From positions 1 to 14,245 of the forward strand of contig CAJWRP010000008.1 of the NCBI GenBank assembly GCA_913046025.1: a stretch of 14,245 nt of DNA, read 5' to 3'. Under the pieces are notes generated by a model. The model worked only from the letters and a program-made list of their open reading frames with translations. It was not told the origin of the DNA and made no database searches. Both the position numbers and the translations under genes were made by a program. Source of the stretch: an uncultured Chloroflexota bacterium (GTDB taxonomy: Bacteria > Chloroflexota > Dehalococcoidia > SAR202 > UBA11138). Positions 6,576 through 14,182 of the stretch are shown one piece after another. Position 1 is the first letter of the stretch. Each line of letters opens with the position of its first letter.

Positions 6576-7568
6576 CTAGAGGCCGAGCAGTCCGGCCAGG
6601 TTTGTTGTAATAATGGCATCTCTCTCGTCTTGAGTAATGCTGCTCATGCCGTTGAGCCACTCTATCGGAGAGTCTACAGCCATATCAAATGGCCAATCGC
6701 TTCCCATCAGAACCTGGTCAATGCCAACAGTATCGATGAGAAAGCGCAAAGCATCTTCACTGTGTGTCAGGCAGTCGTAGTAAAAATCGCTAAGGTATCG
6801 GCTGGGCGGCTGGGCCAGCGTCACTCTCGCCTCGGAGCGGACCTGCCAACCCCGGTCCATCCTGCCAGCGCCAAAGGCGGTATAGCCACCGCCGTGCGAC
6901 AGACATATCTTAAGGTTCGGAAACTTGTCCATCACGCCGCCGTAAACCAGTGAGGCGTACGTTACCGTTCGGTCGGCCAGGTTGCCAATGGTGTTGTTCA
7001 GGTGATAATTGTTAGATCTGTACTTCACTACCGTGTCTGACTCGGATTGGTGGAACAGTATGACCGCTCCCATCTCTTCTACTGCCTTCCAGAAAGGCAG
7101 GAAATCGTCCTCGCCCATTGGCAGACCGTTCACATGGTCATTTATCTGCACGCCCTTGAGTCCAAGCTCAGTCATGCAACGCTCCAGCTCGGTTATGGCA
7201 GCATTGACGTCCTGCATTGGCAAAGTGCCTATCCCCATGAAACGATCAGGCCACTGCTTGGTCAACTGGCTAAGCGAGTCGTTACAGTCTTTGGCGATCG
7301 CCAGGCAATCACCAGTGGGCAGTTCGTAGTTGTACAGCCTAGTCCAGGTCGAGAGAACGTGAACATCTACGCCAAGTGAATCCATATCGGCGAGGCGCTG
7401 CTCAGGCGTGAACATCATCTTTGGAATAAGATGCGCCTCTTTGCCACGACGTGTTAAGACGTTCTGCCCGTCCCCAGTCTGCATCGTGTACCCATGCCAC
7501 TCGCCTCCGTTAGCCAGATCGGTAGCTTGATGGGGCATTATGTGCGCATGGATGTCTATACTTGTCAT
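6576..7568 (-). CDS. Amidohydrolase-family (ACMSD-like) metal-dependent hydrolase/decarboxylase, copy 1
   Basis: A 330-residue amidohydrolase_2 TIM-barrel protein with the metal-site layout of ACMSD: HxH at 7/9 (DIHAHI), His173 (LFHQ), His225 (LSHGGG) and Asp291 (GSDWPF). All five are present, so the enzyme should be active. Members decarboxylate aromatic or muconate carboxylates or hydrolyse C-C and C-N bonds; the substrate is unknown. It shares FTPEQR..DMDSLGVDV (from 53), LPMQD (116-120), NDHVNG (143-148) and YYDCLTH (263-269) with three paralogues in this window. It is the longest copy, with extra residues between HxH and PEQR, a region likely to shape the pocket. The ATG follows AGGTGA by about 5 bases. 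It is the last gene of the operon, 73 bases after the acyl-CoA dehydrogenase homologue and ending at the terminator. Confidence 0.9.
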   Translation of the reverse strand: MTSIDIHAHIMPHQATDLANGGEWHGYTMQTGDGQNVLTRRGKEAHLIPKMMFTPEQRLADMDSLGVDVHVLSTWTRLYNYELPTGDCLAIAKDCNDSLSQLTKQWPDRFMGIGTLPMQDVNAAITELERCMTELGLKGVQINDHVNGLPMGEDDFLPFWKAVEEMGAVILFHQSESDTVVKYRSNNYHLNNTIGNLADRTVTYASLVYGGVMDKFPNLKICLSHGGGYTAFGAGRMDRGWQVRSEARVTLAQPPSRYLSDFYYDCLTHSEDALRFLIDTVGIDQVLMGSDWPFDMAVDSPIEWLNGMSSITQDERDAIITTNLAGLLGL

Positions 7569-7641
7569 CTTTTCACCTAGTCCTTATGCATATGTCTTCA
7601 ATGAGACAGCGGTCAATGCAACCAGATGCCGCCCCTCAGGA

Positions 7642-8823
7642 TTATTCAAATTCCAAAGACGCCGCTCGAAGACCCGCCAACAATCTGCCGGCTGTCTCCA
7701 TACAGCGCTCGTTTGCAGGCGGCATAACGGGACCCGCTAAAGAGTCTCTGTGCCACCGCTCCAGCGGCATGGACTTCAGAAAGCCCCTGCCACCCGCCAT
7801 TCTCATGGCCTTCTCTGTGACCTCTGCGCCTACCTCGGCGCAAAAATATTTTGCCTGGTTTATCGCGAGCATTTTCGTTTCGGCATCGCCTTCAGCCACC
7901 GCTCGTGCTGCCTCTAACATCATCAGCCGGGCCGCCCGAATGGACGTGCCCATCTCTCCGATAATGCTTAACATAGGTGCGTCATTATCAAGTGTCGCTG
8001 AACCTAGTGCCGAGGACCGACCTTTGGAATACTCGACGATGAAGTCAAATGCCGCTTCCCCAATGCCTATGTAAGTCGCCGAATACCCCAGGGCATAACC
8101 CGAGAGATCAACGTCAAAAAGCGCTCCTGGTTCGCCTACTACATCCTCTTCCCTCACGGGACTGTCGTACCGAATCGTATGGCTAGACGTGCCACGCATA
8201 CCGGTTGCGTTCCATTCGCTCTCCACTTCGACGCCCGGTGCCGACCTCGGCAGTACCGCCGTTAGCAGACCGCTTTTCGCCGTTGTATGGCCCTCCAGCA
8301 TTCCCGACAGGAAGAAGTAGTCTGCCGAATCGCCTATGGAGCAGAAGTGCTTCACACCTTTTACCTGATAACCGCCCTGTATCGGCGTGAACAAAGTCCT
8401 AAGGACGTACTTGCCGCGCCAACTGGACTCCGGTTCGCTGGTTATGGATGCGAATAGTTTTCCTTTTTCCACAACCTCATCGAAGTATCGTTGCTTCTGC
8501 TCTTCTGTGCCCATAGAACCGATTAGCCCAACCACCGTTGAGTGCATGTTAAAGGTCAGCGCTGTTGCGGAGCAGCCCTTTGCTATCTCCAAAACGCACA
8601 GCGCATACGTTAGTGGGTCTACGCCCAGGCCTCCATACTTCGTCGGCACCGTCATCGCCAGAAGGCCAGCTTCCCTAAGGTCGTCGTAATTTTCCTTGGG
8701 AAACTTTGACTCGATGTCGTACTGGCTAGCACGACCAGCAAATCTCTCCCTGGACAGTGTTGACACTTTGTCCACCAGTGTCTGCTGGTTCGGCGTCGAA
8801 TGCATCGACGTTAGAAGGCGCAC
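7642..8823 (-). CDS. Acyl-CoA dehydrogenase-family flavoprotein lacking the usual catalytic Glu
   Basis: A 393-residue protein with the full family architecture: an N-terminal helical domain (about 12-122), a middle beta domain with ITSEPESSW (127-135) and WNATGMRGTSSHT (204-216) typical of FAD/substrate contacts, and a C-terminal helical domain with RMAGGRGF (341-348). The family oxidises acyl-CoA thioesters at the alpha-beta bond. Where most members have the catalytic Glu (YEGT-type motif near the C-terminus), this protein reads GPVMPPANE (364-372), a pattern seen in divergent members including flavin monooxygenase-like ones. Its chemistry may therefore differ. The start is GTG at 8823, with AAGGA 7 bases upstream; an in-frame ATG at 8805 is the alternative. 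It sits inside a row of amidohydrolases, 75 bases after copy 2. Confidence 0.88.
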   Translation of the reverse strand: MRLLTSMHSTPNQQTLVDKVSTLSRERFAGRASQYDIESKFPKENYDDLREAGLLAMTVPTKYGGLGVDPLTYALCVLEIAKGCSATALTFNMHSTVVGLIGSMGTEEQKQRYFDEVVEKGKLFASITSEPESSWRGKYVLRTLFTPIQGGYQVKGVKHFCSIGDSADYFFLSGMLEGHTTAKSGLLTAVLPRSAPGVEVESEWNATGMRGTSSHTIRYDSPVREEDVVGEPGALFDVDLSGYALGYSATYIGIGEAAFDFIVEYSKGRSSALGSATLDNDAPMLSIIGEMGTSIRAARLMMLEAARAVAEGDAETKMLAINQAKYFCAEVGAEVTEKAMRMAGGRGFLKSMPLERWHRDSLAGPVMPPANERCMETAGRLLAGLRAASLEFE

Positions 8824-8898
8824 CTAATCTTCCTTCTCTTTTCGATGTCCTGCACTACAGAATTGCCAATTACCGGACGGTTTGTATTCCATTCGAAT

Positions 8899-9861
8899 CT
8901 ATATGCCCAGTAGGTCTTCAAGATTCCGGTAGAGAATGGCCTCCTTCTCTTCCAGGGACAGGCTCTCCATGTCCATTAGCCATGCCACAGGCCAGTCCAG
9001 CATCATGTCAAAGGGCCAGTCTGTGCCGAACAAGACCTTGTCGATGCCCACCGTGTCGATCAGCATGCGTAACGCGCGCTCGTCGTGGGTGAGGCAGTCG
9101 TAGTAGAACATCTTGATGTAGTTGCTTGGCTTCTGAACGATGTTCACTCTTGCCTCGCGCCGGACGCTCCACCCTCTGTCCAGTCGGCCTATGCCGAAAC
9201 AGGTGAACCCGCCGCCGTGGGAAAGGCAGATCTTCAGATTAGGATGCTTGTCCATAACGCCACCAAAGACAAAAGAGGAGAACGTTACGGTGCGGTCCGC
9301 CAGGTTTCCGATGGAGTTCGGCAGGTGGTATTTCGTTGTAAGCGTGCTAACCACCGTGTCGCCGCCCTGATGAACCAGGATAACAGCGCCTAGCTCCTCA
9401 GCGGCTTTCCACAGAGGAAGAAACTCTGGATCATCATAGTTCTTGCCATTGACATGGTCGCCAATCATCGCGCCTTTGAGGCCCAACTGAGTCATGGACC
9501 GCTCAAGCTCTGCCACCGAAGCCCCAACATCCTGCATAGGGAGATTGGCCAGACCTGCAAAGCGGGTGGGGAAGTCTTTGGTTAGTTGAGACACATAGTC
9601 GTTGGCTTCAATGGACATTTTCGCTATGTCCGCAGCGGGCCTATCGTAGTTGTAGAGGTAAGCGGTCGTTGAAAGAACCTGAACGTCAACGCTCAAGGAA
9701 TCCATGTCCGCTATCCGCTGTTCGGGGGTCCAAGTGGTTCGGGGATTATTGTTCGTCATACCATCGTTGGTGGCTGGAATGCCGTACCAGTCCTCGCCCT
9801 TCTCCGCCGCTCGGATGTAGCCCTCGGGGGTTATATGGGCGTGTATATCAATACTCCGCAT
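8899..9861 (-). CDS. Amidohydrolase-family (ACMSD-like) metal-dependent hydrolase/decarboxylase, copy 2
   Basis: A 320-residue amidohydrolase_2 protein. Metal ligands are HxH at 7/9, His164 (LVHQ), His215 (LSHGGG) and Asp281 (GTDWPF). WTPEQRIADMDS (44-55), LPMQDV (107-112), GDHVNGK (134-140) and YYDCLTH (253-259) are the cluster-specific motifs. Arg41, three residues before the Trp of WTPEQR, is near where ACMSD has a substrate-carboxylate Arg; that alignment was made by eye. Its C-terminal part (IDTVGID..LxGxDWPFDM) is closest to copy 1. The ATG is preceded by AGGAA about 6 bases upstream and AAGGAG about 12 bases upstream. It lies 99 bases downstream of copy 3. It shares the leader 12-mer TTTTCGATGTCC (plus-strand sense, 9880-9891) with the acyl-CoA dehydrogenase homologue (8839-8850). 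Confidence 0.9.
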   Translation of the reverse strand: MRSIDIHAHITPEGYIRAAEKGEDWYGIPATNDGMTNNNPRTTWTPEQRIADMDSLSVDVQVLSTTAYLYNYDRPAADIAKMSIEANDYVSQLTKDFPTRFAGLANLPMQDVGASVAELERSMTQLGLKGAMIGDHVNGKNYDDPEFLPLWKAAEELGAVILVHQGGDTVVSTLTTKYHLPNSIGNLADRTVTFSSFVFGGVMDKHPNLKICLSHGGGFTCFGIGRLDRGWSVRREARVNIVQKPSNYIKMFYYDCLTHDERALRMLIDTVGIDKVLFGTDWPFDMMLDWPVAWLMDMESLSLEEKEAILYRNLEDLLGI

Positions 9862-9960
9862 CTTCGTTCCTAACTCCTTTTTTCGATGTCCGGGCGAACC
9901 AGCTCATGGCTTCCATACCCAGACATGGGTCAGTTCAATTTAGACCTGTCAGGCAAATGA

Positions 9961-10917
9961 CTAGATATTCAGCAGGCCTTCCAGGTTCTTCCAGAGAATC
10001 ATATCTTTCTCATCCTGGGTTAGGCTATCCATACCCAGCACCCAAGCAACAGGCCAGTCCAGCTTCATATCAGCTGGCCAGTCGGTGCCTAGTACAACTC
10101 TGTCCGCGCCTACGGTGCTGACAAGATATCGAAGGGACGCTTCGCTGTGCGTAAGGCAGTCGTAGTAGAAGCTGCGCAGGTACTCGCTAGGCGGCTTCTG
10201 TATATTGACGCGAGCCTCCGGTCGGACCTCGTAACCACGATCCATGCGACCGATGCCGAAGCAGGTGTACCCGCCTCCATGGCATAGACATATCTTCAGG
10301 TTCGGATACTTATCCATGACTCCGCCGAAAACGAATGTCGCGAACGTAATAGCCCTATCCGTCAGATTGCCGATGCTGTTCGGTGCGTGAAACTTGTCCA
10401 GACGAGGGTTAACTGTCGTCGGGCGAGCCTGGTGGATAAGTACAAGCGCCCCCATATCCTCCGCTGCTTTCCAGAAAGGATCGAAGATAGGATCGTCATA
10501 AAGCACGTCGTTAACGTGGTCATTTATCATGACACCCTTCATGCCAAGGACGTTCATAGCTCGGTCCATCTCGGCTATGGCAGCGTTGATGTCCTGCATA
10601 GGCACATTGGCCAGTCCAGAAATTCTGTCCGGGTGGTCGACCATCATCTCGCGAATTTCGTCATTGGTTTCTCGCGCAATGGCCGCAGCAACATCCACAG
10701 GCTGATCGTATTTGTAGAAGGCCACATTGGCTGTCACAACCTGGACATCAATACCAATGGAGTTCATATCTTTGATGCGTTGCTCAGGGTCCCAGTGGTT
10801 AAGGGGATTGAATAGTTCGCCTTCATCCGCCGTCATTCCATGCCATTCCTTACCATTCTTCATGGCATGCTGAAAGCGCTGAGAGGACAGGTGTGCGTGT
10901 ATATCTATAGTCCGCAT
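9961..10917 (-). CDS. Amidohydrolase-family (ACMSD-like) metal-dependent hydrolase/decarboxylase, copy 3
   Basis: A 318-residue amidohydrolase_2 protein with intact ligands HxH at 7/9, His162 (LIHQ), His213 (LCHGGG) and Asp279 (GTDWPADM). The frame is open upstream to an ATG at 11043, adding 42 residues. That extension has no counterpart in the other copies, which all begin M-R/T-x-IDIHAH, so the start at 10917 is preferred. It is preceded by GGGA about 10 bases and AAGGAG about 15 bases upstream. Distinctive features: no Arg next to the WDPEQR motif (FNPLNHW, where copies 2 and 4 have Arg), Cys before the second barrel His, and ATANVAF-type variation in the pocket loop. Its C-terminal third matches copy 4 closely (DSLTQDEKD, ILWKNLE). 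The 153-base gap upstream is the largest within this operon. Confidence 0.88.
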   Translation of the reverse strand: MRTIDIHAHLSSQRFQHAMKNGKEWHGMTADEGELFNPLNHWDPEQRIKDMNSIGIDVQVVTANVAFYKYDQPVDVAAAIARETNDEIREMMVDHPDRISGLANVPMQDINAAIAEMDRAMNVLGMKGVMINDHVNDVLYDDPIFDPFWKAAEDMGALVLIHQARPTTVNPRLDKFHAPNSIGNLTDRAITFATFVFGGVMDKYPNLKICLCHGGGYTCFGIGRMDRGYEVRPEARVNIQKPPSEYLRSFYYDCLTHSEASLRYLVSTVGADRVVLGTDWPADMKLDWPVAWVLGMDSLTQDEKDMILWKNLEGLLNI

Positions 10918-10980
10918 TTTCAGGTGTCCCAACTCCTTTTTTTCAGGTTGTGGGTGATTCAAGTTTGAGAAGCAACCCTT

Positions 10981-11000
10981 TAATTGATCGCGGTCAATTA
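10981..11000. promoter_or_regulatory. Candidate operator-like inverted repeat upstream of amidohydrolase 3
   Basis: TAATTGA (10981-10987) and TCAATTA (10994-11000) are exact 7-base inverted arms separated by 6 bases. They lie in the 153-base gap between copies 4 and 3, about 65 bases before the start at 10917. The size and symmetry fit a GntR/MarR-type dimer site. Arms of this length also occur by chance in 14 kb, and no matching -10 box was found. Confidence 0.25.
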
Positions 11001-11070
11001 CCGTCGCTGCCGCAAGGCCCATATTGCGATGTAGGCTGTGCAAGTCAGCCGAGTAAAGCCCCTGGAACAG

Positions 11071-12027
11071 TTAAATGTTCAGTAATGTCTCCAGGTTCTT
11101 CCAGAGAATTGCGTCCTTCTCGTCTTGTGTCAGACTCGCCAGACCCAGTATCCAGGAAGGCGACCAGTCGATGGACATATCGGCAGGCCAGTCCGTACCG
11201 AACACGACCCTCTCTATGCCCACAGTGTCAATTACGTAACGCAAAGACTCCTCGCTGTGAGTCAGGCAATCGTACCAAAACCTGCTGAGATAACTGCTTG
11301 GTTTTTTGTTGATGTTTATCCGGGCTTCAGGCCTTACTTCCCAGCCTCTGTCCATGCGACCAATGCCGTAGCACGTGTAACCGCCGGCGTGGGATAGGCA
11401 GACCCTCAGGCCTGGGTGCCGCTCCATGACGCCACCGAATACAAACGAGGCAAATGTCACTGCCCTGTCCACCAGGTTTCCAACGGTGTTTGGCAGGTGG
11501 TAATTAGTAGTGCGGTGCCTGACCGATGCCTGGCTGGGTCGCTGGTGAATGAGGAGCATAGCCCCCATCTCTTCAGCAGCCTTCCAGAAGGGCTCGAACT
11601 CGGGCTCGTCATACTGCTTGCCAGAGACGTGGTCGTCGATCATGACGCCCTTGAACTTCAACTGCGTCATGCAGCGTTCAAGCTCATTAATGGCCGAGGT
11701 GACATCCTGCATGGGCAGAGTGCCCAGGCCGGCAAAACGAGTCGGGTAGTCCATGGTCATCTGGTAGACCTCGTCGTTACACTCACGTGACGATGCCTTG
11801 GTGACGTCAAGATCCCGGTCATAGAAATAGAATGGGCTGCCGGTGGAGACGACATGTACGTCGACACCCAATGAGTCCATATCTTGTATTCGTTGTTCAG
11901 GGTTCCATGAAGCCCTGGGAGTAATGGGAAGCTGTCCCGGCGTTAGGCCGTGCCACCCCTTACCTTCCCGAGTAGCCTTCACATAAGACTGGGGAATTAA
12001 ATGGGCGTGGATATCTATACTGCGCAC
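11071..12027 (-). CDS. Amidohydrolase-family (ACMSD-like) metal-dependent hydrolase/decarboxylase, copy 4
   Basis: A 318-residue amidohydrolase_2 protein. Metal ligands are HxH at 7/9, His161 (LIHQ), His213 (LSHAGG) and Asp279 (GTDWPADM). Cluster motifs are WNPEQRIQDMDSLGVDV (41-57), LPMQDV (104-109), DDHVSGK (131-137) and WYDCLTH (251-257). An Arg precedes the WNPEQR Trp by three residues, as in copy 2. The start is GTG, with a very strong GGAGG 5 bases upstream (12033-12037), so no other start is needed. It is the first amidohydrolase after the ABC permease genes, 41 bases behind the DppC-like gene. It is therefore the copy most tightly linked to substrate import. It is the closest relative of copy 3 by C-terminal motifs. 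Confidence 0.92.
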   Translation of the reverse strand: MRSIDIHAHLIPQSYVKATREGKGWHGLTPGQLPITPRASWNPEQRIQDMDSLGVDVHVVSTGSPFYFYDRDLDVTKASSRECNDEVYQMTMDYPTRFAGLGTLPMQDVTSAINELERCMTQLKFKGVMIDDHVSGKQYDEPEFEPFWKAAEEMGAMLLIHQRPSQASVRHRTTNYHLPNTVGNLVDRAVTFASFVFGGVMERHPGLRVCLSHAGGYTCYGIGRMDRGWEVRPEARININKKPSSYLSRFWYDCLTHSEESLRYVIDTVGIERVVFGTDWPADMSIDWSPSWILGLASLTQDEKDAILWKNLETLLNI

Positions 12028-12068
12028 GTAAACCTCCGTGTGTATATTTCTAAGGTGTTAGGTCTTTT

Positions 12069-12974
12069 TTATTCGCCGCGAAGACGGGGGTCGAAAAGAT
12101 CCCTCAGCGCATCACCAGCGAACGCAAACCCCATGACGGTAAACATGATCGCCACTCCTGGGAATACGACGATCCATGGAGCCGTAATGGCGTACTGCGC
12201 AGATACGGTGGCCATTCTCCCCCATGATGGGAAGGGCTCAGAAATTCCAAGGCCCAGGTAACTGAGGCCTGCCTCAGTCAGAATGGCTGTACCGAACATC
12301 GAAGACATGATGATCAGGAACGGGGCCACAGTGTTGGGCAGAATGTGCCGGAAAATGATCCGCGAGCTACTAGCGCCAATAGCGTGAGCCGCAGTGACAT
12401 ATTCGGTCTCTCTCAAGGATATCGTCGAAGCCCGTATGATACGTACTCCGCGAGGCATAATAGTTGCCGCGATTGCTAAGATCACGTTGGTCAGCGTATT
12501 GCCAAATACGGCGACGATAGTTAAAGCGAGGATGAGGTCGGGGAATGACATCCACATGTCCACTAATCGCTGCACCAAGGCATCAAATATACCCATAAAG
12601 TAACCGGAAATCAGGCCCAACAGAGCGCCCAGCCCAGTTCCAACGACTACTGCCGCAAAGCCGACCAGTAATGAAATTCTGGCACCAGCGACGATTCGCG
12701 AAAAGTTATCCCTTCCATACTGGTCCGTTCCAAAGAAATAAGTGAAATTTGGCGCGATTTTTAGGTTTTCGTAATTTTGGGCCTGGTATTCAAATGGAGC
12801 GATGAGTGGGGCGAAGATCGCCACTATACAGACGAAAAGAACCATCCCCACGCCCAAGACTCCCAGTGGTTTGCGACCGAAATAATAAGTGAGTTGTCTT
12901 ATTCGGCTCGGACGCCTAGGCTGCGCCAGGTCCGAAAGCTGTTCTCTGGAACTTAGGTCCGAGCCACTAGCCAT
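12069..12974 (-). CDS. Dipeptide/oligopeptide-type ABC transporter permease, DppC-like
   Basis: A 301-residue inner-membrane permease. It has a cytoplasmic basic N-terminus (to about 35), a first membrane helix (about 37-60), the family signature FGTDQYGRD (81-89), further helices near 101-124, 146-171, 217-239 and 268-290, and the EAA coupling loop EYVTAAHAIG..ILPN (191-214) that contacts the ATPase. It ends DPRLRGE, typical of DppC/OppC. It forms the translocation channel with the DppB-like partner upstream. No ATPase gene is visible in the window, and a binding-protein gene may lie beyond the right edge. The ATG has AAGGA about 11 bases upstream. The gap to the DppB-like gene is 42 bases and to amidohydrolase 4 is 41 bases. 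This family also imports nickel, glutathione, opines and other small molecules, so the substrate need not be a peptide. Confidence 0.93.
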   Translation of the reverse strand: MASGSDLSSREQLSDLAQPRRPSRIRQLTYYFGRKPLGVLGVGMVLFVCIVAIFAPLIAPFEYQAQNYENLKIAPNFTYFFGTDQYGRDNFSRIVAGARISLLVGFAAVVVGTGLGALLGLISGYFMGIFDALVQRLVDMWMSFPDLILALTIVAVFGNTLTNVILAIAATIMPRGVRIIRASTISLRETEYVTAAHAIGASSSRIIFRHILPNTVAPFLIIMSSMFGTAILTEAGLSYLGLGISEPFPSWGRMATVSAQYAITAPWIVVFPGVAIMFTVMGFAFAGDALRDLFDPRLRGE

Positions 12975-13016
12975 TTAGTGCGCCATCCTTGTTCAAATGA
13001 AATTTTGCGCCCAAGT

Positions 13017-13988
13017 CTAGTTGTAACGTATCCGCGGATCAAGCCAGGAATACAGAATGTCAACCAGAAGGTTTGCAACCAGTACAATTATCGCTACAAA
13101 CATCACAATAGCCTGGATAACCGGGTAGTCACGACCACCAACTGCCGAGATCAGCAATTTACCAATTCCAGGGAGATTGAACACCGACTCGATAACCACG
13201 AGTCCGCCCATCAAAATTACGACCTCAAAGCCCGCTAGTGTCACCACAGGAAGCAAGGCGTTTCGCATCACATGTACAAATAGCACTGCGACTCTGGGAA
13301 GGCCCTTTGCGTCTGCGGTGCGCACATAATCTTCACGGAGCACTTCAAGCACTGAGGACCGAGTCATCCGTAACATGCCAGCCGAGCTACGCGCGCCCAC
13401 TATCAATGCGGGGAATATTAGCGTCTGAAAGTTAAGCCAAGGATTTTCCCATGGCGCTGCATAAGATATGGGGGGAATCCATTCAAAGGCCCAAAGCAGT
13501 CCCACAATAAGAAGCAGAGCTAGCCAAAAGTTGGGAGCTGACTCGAATGCCAGGCTTATGCCACGCAGAACATAGTCCACCCACGTATCCCGGCGAACGG
13601 CCGCAATAATGCCACCTGGAACGGCTATCACCACGGCTAGTAAAACAGACATGAGACCAAGCTGCGCGCTCATCGCAATTCGCGGTCTCATCCTATCAAA
13701 TACTGGCTGTCTATTGGTGTACGATGTACCCAGGTCGCCTTGGACAAAATTGCCGGCCCACCTCAAGTACTGTTCGACAAGTGAACCGTCCAAGCCAAGC
13801 TGCTTACGGACTCTTATGAAGTCCTCTTCGGTTGCTATTAGCTGAGCATTTCGACCGCCAATAAGCAATTGCGTTGCATAATCGCCTGGAATTACATGCA
13901 ACATCATGAATATGAAAATTGAAACGCCGAGAGCCGTCGGAATGAAAAGGGCTAGGCGTCTAAATAAATAATTTCTCAATCTTCGCAC
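13017..13988 (-). CDS. Dipeptide/oligopeptide-type ABC transporter permease, DppB-like
   Basis: A 323-residue inner-membrane permease. Helix 1 (about 10-32) follows the basic LFRRLALF start. GDLGTSY (84-90) is the DppB/OppB periplasmic signature. Helices follow near 107-130, 152-170, 188-200, 245-268 and 292-312. The EAA loop DYVRTADAKGL..RNALLP is at 220-247, and the end LDPRIRYN is family-typical. It pairs with the DppC-like protein encoded 42 bases downstream. The start at GTG 13988 has no obvious ribosome binding site. A TTG three codons later (13979) lies 6 bases after AGGTG and would give a start MRNYLFRRL, so the true start may be there. It is the first visible gene of the operon. The preceding 257 bases contain a strong hairpin rather than a clear promoter. 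Confidence 0.92.
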   Translation of the reverse strand: MRRLRNYLFRRLALFIPTALGVSIFIFMMLHVIPGDYATQLLIGGRNAQLIATEEDFIRVRKQLGLDGSLVEQYLRWAGNFVQGDLGTSYTNRQPVFDRMRPRIAMSAQLGLMSVLLAVVIAVPGGIIAAVRRDTWVDYVLRGISLAFESAPNFWLALLLIVGLLWAFEWIPPISYAAPWENPWLNFQTLIFPALIVGARSSAGMLRMTRSSVLEVLREDYVRTADAKGLPRVAVLFVHVMRNALLPVVTLAGFEVVILMGGLVVIESVFNLPGIGKLLISAVGGRDYPVIQAIVMFVAIIVLVANLLVDILYSWLDPRIRYN

Positions 13989-14126
13989 CTGGCATCAATG
14001 GGAAGTCTTTATCAAAATGCGCTCTGAAAGGTATGCGGCATCAATCTGCCCAATGGCATGGTGCACCGACCTCGGGTCCACTCCCATCGGTCCAACCTCA
14101 CCTGCCCCACACGTCGACCTACTACG

Positions 14127-14163
14127 AGGTGCCACCGCTCTAATAATTAGAGCGGTGGCACCT
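14127..14163. terminator. Perfect 18-base-arm hairpin upstream of the permease genes
   Basis: AGGTGCCACCGCTCTAAT (14127-14144) and ATTAGAGCGGTGGCACCT (14146-14163) are perfectly complementary. On the plus strand the stem is followed by TTTATCTG, a short U-rich tail. On the minus strand the flank is CGTAGT, not U-rich, so read-through into the permease genes is plausible. It may be a terminator for plus-strand transcription, or an attenuating or mRNA-stabilising hairpin after an upstream minus-strand gene. Confidence 0.75.
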
Positions 14164-14182
14164 TTATCTGTTGTTCGTTCGG

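Noticed and set aside
7562..8074. A 170-residue plus-strand open frame opposite the acyl-CoA dehydrogenase homologue
   Set aside because: It is antisense to a well-supported gene, has no family resemblance and no ribosome binding site of note; a shadow frame.
10918..11043. An in-frame 42-residue N-terminal extension of amidohydrolase 3
   Set aside because: The other three copies start right at the IDIHAH segment. The extension has no family counterpart, and ribosome-binding-like sequence lies just before 10917.
14127..14163. T-box riboswitch, because GGTGGCACC resembles the T-box sequence
   Set aside because: The sequence belongs to a perfect self-palindrome, lacks the GCG end of the T-box motif, and I see no specifier stem or following U-tract terminator on the minus strand.
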